Assembly: GCA_019090845.1 (NCBI GenBank)
Contig: JAHRVD010000265.1
Location: forward strand, 1-9,685
DNA length: 9,685 bases
Origin: Marinosulfonomonas sp.
GTDB taxonomy: Bacteria; Pseudomonadota; Alphaproteobacteria; Rhodobacterales; Rhodobacteraceae
Direction of reading: 5' to 3'
Below, piece by piece: positions 7,362-9,685 of the stretch. Numbering within the stretch: the first letter of the stretch is position 1; the number at the start of each line of letters is the position of its first letter. The position numbers were made by a program, and so were the translations under genes. Under the pieces are notes generated by a model, which did not search any database, had not been told where the DNA came from, and worked only from the letters and a program-made list of their open reading frames with translations.

Positions 7362-7826
7362 TCAATGCAAATAGTCGGGTCGGTTTGTCGAGTTCTTTTT
7401 GGGCTTTTTTCTGGGTGGATCGGAAGATTCCGACAAAGGAACGAACGCGATTTTTTTGTATTCCACCATTTCAACTTTTATTTTGCTGCCGTCAAAGCTG
7501 CAAAAAAACATCACGGCGGTGGTCTGTGGAGCAGAATATTTTGGGGTGTGATAGTCCCATTCTACCAAACAGCGATAACGGCGGTCCGATATTTTGTGTG
7601 CTTTGATCAGCCGCCCTTCTATACGGGTGACCCCGGCGGCTCGTGATCGGGCGCTGGCCGCATTTAGCGCCGCCCGCAATTCATCTCTGCTATTGATCAG
7701 TTTCGCCTCTCCGCGGACGAAAACCGGAAATACAGTTTTGTAATATCCAAGCAACCCTTCAATATCGCCTGATAAAGTAAGCCTGGAATGCTCGTCGATA
7801 CTTTTCAAGAGAATTTTTTTAATCAT
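7362..7826 (-). CDS. Small NTF2/SnoaL-like protein of unknown function
   Basis: The 154-residue protein has no recognised enzyme motif. Its layout fits an NTF2-like alpha+beta cone: N-terminal helices (about 4-30), a YYKTVFPVFVRGEAKLI strand region (28-44), a helix at 46-64, then strands GVTRIEGRLIKAHKI, RYRCLVEWDYH, TTAVMFFCSF and KIKVEMVEYKKIAF up to about 128. A basic tail, PPRKKPKKNSTNRP, follows. Fold assignment is by pattern, not search. I start at the ATG at 7826 because it overlaps the thiolase stop as ATGA, the usual sign of translational coupling; no ribosome binding site is visible. An in-frame upstream start at 7871 would lie inside the thiolase gene and is less likely. A hand count gives about 47% G+C for 7381-7826, against 55-63% in three 60-base samples of its neighbours. 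It could act as a substrate-binding, isomerase/hydratase or accessory protein, but nothing in the sequence proves a role. Confidence 0.72.
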   Translation of the reverse strand: MIKKILLKSIDEHSRLTLSGDIEGLLGYYKTVFPVFVRGEAKLINSRDELRAALNAASARSRAAGVTRIEGRLIKAHKISDRRYRCLVEWDYHTPKYSAPQTTAVMFFCSFDGSKIKVEMVEYKKIAFVPLSESSDPPRKKPKKNSTNRPDYLH

Positions 7827-9034
7827 ACGCGTTCGATAATCGTGGCCGCACCCATGCCGGATGCGACGCAAAGCGTGGCCAGACCAACGCCTTTGCCCGA
7901 GCGTTCTAATTCGTCCAGTAACGTACCAATGATGATTGCGCCGGTTGCGCCAAGCGGGTGCCCCATAGCAATCGAACCGCCATTCACGTTGACTTTGTCA
8001 TCGTCCACATCAAATGCCTGCATAAAGCGCAATACGACAGCGGAAAAAGCCTCGTTCACTTCAAACAGGTCGATATCACCGATTGCCATGCCGCTGTCGG
8101 CCAGAATTTTCTGTGTTACCGGGACCGGGCCTGTCAGCATGATGGTGGGATCTGTGCCGATCTTGGCGGTGGCGCGAATGCGGGCGCGGGGTTTTAATCC
8201 ATGCTTTTCACCAAACGCCTTATTACCGATCAGGATTGCCGCCGACCCGTCCACAATGCCCGACGAATTGCCCGCATGATGGATGTGATTGATCCGTTCC
8301 AGATGCGGGTATTTCATCAATGCAACCTTATCAAAGCCGGGCATGACTTCGCCCATGTCCTTGAAGGCGGCCTTCAACGCGCCAAGGGTCTGCATGTCGG
8401 TTTCCGGGCGCATGTATTCGTCGTGCGCAAGGATCGACAGCCCGTTCTGGTCTTTGATTTCAATGATTGAACGGGCGAACCGGTTGTCGTTCCATGCGGC
8501 ATTCGCACGGCTTTGGGATTGCACAGCCAGAGCGTCCGCCTGATCGCGCGAAAACCCGTATTCAGTGGCGATGATGTCGGCCGAGATACCTTGTGGAACA
8601 AAATAAGTTGCCAGTGCAACGCTGGGGTCCACGGCGATGGCTGCACCGTCGCTGCCCATGGCCACGCGGCCCATCATCTCGACACCACCTGCGATGTAAG
8701 CTTCGCCAGCGCCGCCCTTGATCTGATTGGCTGCAAGATTGACCGCCTCCATGCCTGACGCACAAAAACGGTTTATCGACAGCCCGGGAATGCTTTCGTC
8801 CAGATCCGAGGCCAATACAGCAGTGCGGGCCAGACAGCCCCCCTGTTCGCCCACTTGGGTTGCATTGCCCCAGATCACATCTTCGACAGCGTGGCCGTCC
8901 AGATTGTTGCGCTCTTTTAGGGCATTCAGGATCTGGGCCGACAGGCGAACCGACGTGACTTCTTGCAGGGCACCGTCTTTTCGCCCCTTGCCACGGGGCG
9001 AACGAACGGCATCAAAAATGTAAGCCTCGCTCAT
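7823..9034 (-). CDS. Acetyl-CoA C-acyltransferase (thiolase)
   Basis: The thiolase cleaves 3-ketoacyl-CoA with CoA to acetyl-CoA and a shortened acyl-CoA, the last step of beta-oxidation; the reverse condensation is possible for short chains. At 403 residues it has family length. The catalytic residues are visible: acyl-accepting Cys91 in INRFCASGMEA, His359 in AMGHPLGATGA, and the proton-shuttling Cys389 in LCVASGMG, with NEAF at 327-330 forming the oxyanion site. Two departures from the common pattern stand out: VEMMGRV in place of ESMSRV, and CVASGMG in place of CxGGGxG. Pairing with FadJ, and the resemblance to the beta-subunit family, favour a broad 3-ketoacyl thiolase over a dedicated acetoacetyl-CoA thiolase. 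AGGAG (9045-9041), six bases before the ATG, is a good ribosome binding site. The 13-base gap from GST and the ATGA overlap with the next gene indicate one operon. Confidence 0.94.
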   Translation of the reverse strand: MSEAYIFDAVRSPRGKGRKDGALQEVTSVRLSAQILNALKERNNLDGHAVEDVIWGNATQVGEQGGCLARTAVLASDLDESIPGLSINRFCASGMEAVNLAANQIKGGAGEAYIAGGVEMMGRVAMGSDGAAIAVDPSVALATYFVPQGISADIIATEYGFSRDQADALAVQSQSRANAAWNDNRFARSIIEIKDQNGLSILAHDEYMRPETDMQTLGALKAAFKDMGEVMPGFDKVALMKYPHLERINHIHHAGNSSGIVDGSAAILIGNKAFGEKHGLKPRARIRATAKIGTDPTIMLTGPVPVTQKILADSGMAIGDIDLFEVNEAFSAVVLRFMQAFDVDDDKVNVNGGSIAMGHPLGATGAIIIGTLLDELERSGKGVGLATLCVASGMGAATIIERV

Positions 9035-9040
9035 GGGGCT

Positions 9041-9045
9041 CTCCT
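9041..9045 (-). promoter_or_regulatory. Ribosome binding site of the thiolase gene
   Basis: AGGAG on the minus strand, with six bases to the ATG at 9034. It fills most of the 13-base gap after the GST stop, leaving no room for a promoter or terminator, so the thiolase must be read from the GST transcript. Confidence 0.7.
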
Positions 9046-9047
9046 GT

Positions 9048-9683
9048 TCAGGCGCGGTCGGCAGGTGATCCGGGCATCAGATCATAAGGTGCTTTCCAGC
9101 CGGGTTGGGCTGCAATGCGATCCAGCCATGCATCGACATTGGGGTAATCTTTGCGTTCAAAGCTGAAAGGTTCCGGGTAGAAAAGATACCCGCAGCACGC
9201 GATATCAGCGGTTGTGATGCGATCACCAACCAGCCAGCTGCGCCCGGCAAGCGCGCTATCCAGCGTTTTCAATGCGGCTTTCAGGCGACCTTGTTGCCAG
9301 GCGATGACCTCGGCGGGGCGTTTTTCTTCGGGCACAAAGTTCATCAGGAAACGCAGCACACCGGCTTGTGACGACATTTTGTGATTATCCCAGAACATCC
9401 AGCGCAGAATTTCGCGCCGCTCGGCAGCACTTTGGCCACCCAGTTTGCCGGATTTTGAGCTAACGTAATCCTGAATGACGCCCGATTGCGTCAGCTTGAT
9501 ATCACCATCGAACATAACCGGGATTTCGCCCATTTCATTCAACTCACGAAATTCCGGGCTGCGGGCCTCGCCGTTAAAAAAATCGACGTAGACGGGTTCC
9601 CATTCCAACCCCGATAGTTGCAGCGTCAACGCAGCCTTGTAGGCGTTTCCACTTTCGCCGAAGCAATAGAGTTTGATGGTCAT
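9048..9683 (-). CDS. Glutathione S-transferase family protein
   Basis: The 211-residue cytosolic GST has a thioredoxin-like N-terminal domain (about 1-80). The active-site region is GESGNAYKAAL, with Ser11 the likely catalytic residue by position. The cis-proline loop is GEIPVMF (Pro55), and LTQSGVIQDY supplies the Gln66-Ser67 pair that binds the glutathione gamma-glutamyl group. The all-helical C-terminal domain carries WLVGDRITTADIACCGYL, the usual N-capping box with Asp160. The start ATG at 9683 is only two bases from the window edge, but MTIKLYCFGESGN is the normal family N-terminus, so the gene is probably complete. Its ribosome binding site and the operon promoter lie outside. Being first in the beta-oxidation run suggests conjugation or reduction of reactive acyl or lipid-peroxide intermediates, which is inference from context only. 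Confidence 0.9.
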   Translation of the reverse strand: MTIKLYCFGESGNAYKAALTLQLSGLEWEPVYVDFFNGEARSPEFRELNEMGEIPVMFDGDIKLTQSGVIQDYVSSKSGKLGGQSAAERREILRWMFWDNHKMSSQAGVLRFLMNFVPEEKRPAEVIAWQQGRLKAALKTLDSALAGRSWLVGDRITTADIACCGYLFYPEPFSFERKDYPNVDAWLDRIAAQPGWKAPYDLMPGSPADRA

Positions 9684-9685
9684 GT

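Noticed and set aside
7451..7457. T7 run considered as part of an intrinsic terminator.
   Set aside because: It has no GC-rich stem before it and encodes Lys codons within the NTF2-like gene.

Overview
The window looks like chromosomal DNA of an alphaproteobacterium, most likely Rhodobacterales (Roseobacter-type). This rests on the protein sequences: the Upp N-terminus, the FadJ/thiolase pair, the secreted CVFVRAG-type protein and the sulfotransferase all read like the versions I remember from that group. G+C is moderate. It contains no RNA gene, insertion sequence, phage gene or CRISPR array that I can see.

Layout. (a) 1-1026, plus strand: the 3' end of deoB (phosphopentomutase) followed by upp (uracil phosphoribosyltransferase), a nucleoside and base salvage unit. 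(b) 1096-1590, plus strand: a small exported protein of unknown function. It converges on (c) 1632-2648, minus strand, a one-pass membrane protein with what looks like a decayed M48-type peptidase domain. (d) 2722-4347, minus strand: an acyl-activating AMP-forming CoA ligase. (e) 4450-5097, plus strand: a sulfotransferase, divergent from the ligase and overlapping tail to tail with (f). (f) 5094-9683, minus strand: a tight gene run transcribed GST -> thiolase -> small NTF2-like protein -> FadJ-type trifunctional enzyme.

How it works together. The ligase would activate a carboxylic acid to its CoA thioester. FadJ would hydrate and oxidise the 2-enoyl-CoA, and the thiolase would cleave the 3-ketoacyl-CoA, so the minus-strand genes form most of a beta-oxidation route. 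No acyl-CoA dehydrogenase lies in the window. The GST may detoxify reactive intermediates, but that is only inferred from position. The unusual component is the small NTF2-like protein set between thiolase and FadJ and coupled to the thiolase by an ATGA overlap.

Most of the window is ordinary metabolism. I cannot demonstrate a new biological system. The points most worth a second look are the AT-rich, homopolymer-rich NTF2-like gene inside the beta-oxidation run, the apparent pseudo-peptidase, and the sulfotransferase lying antisense in the middle of the fatty-acid genes.
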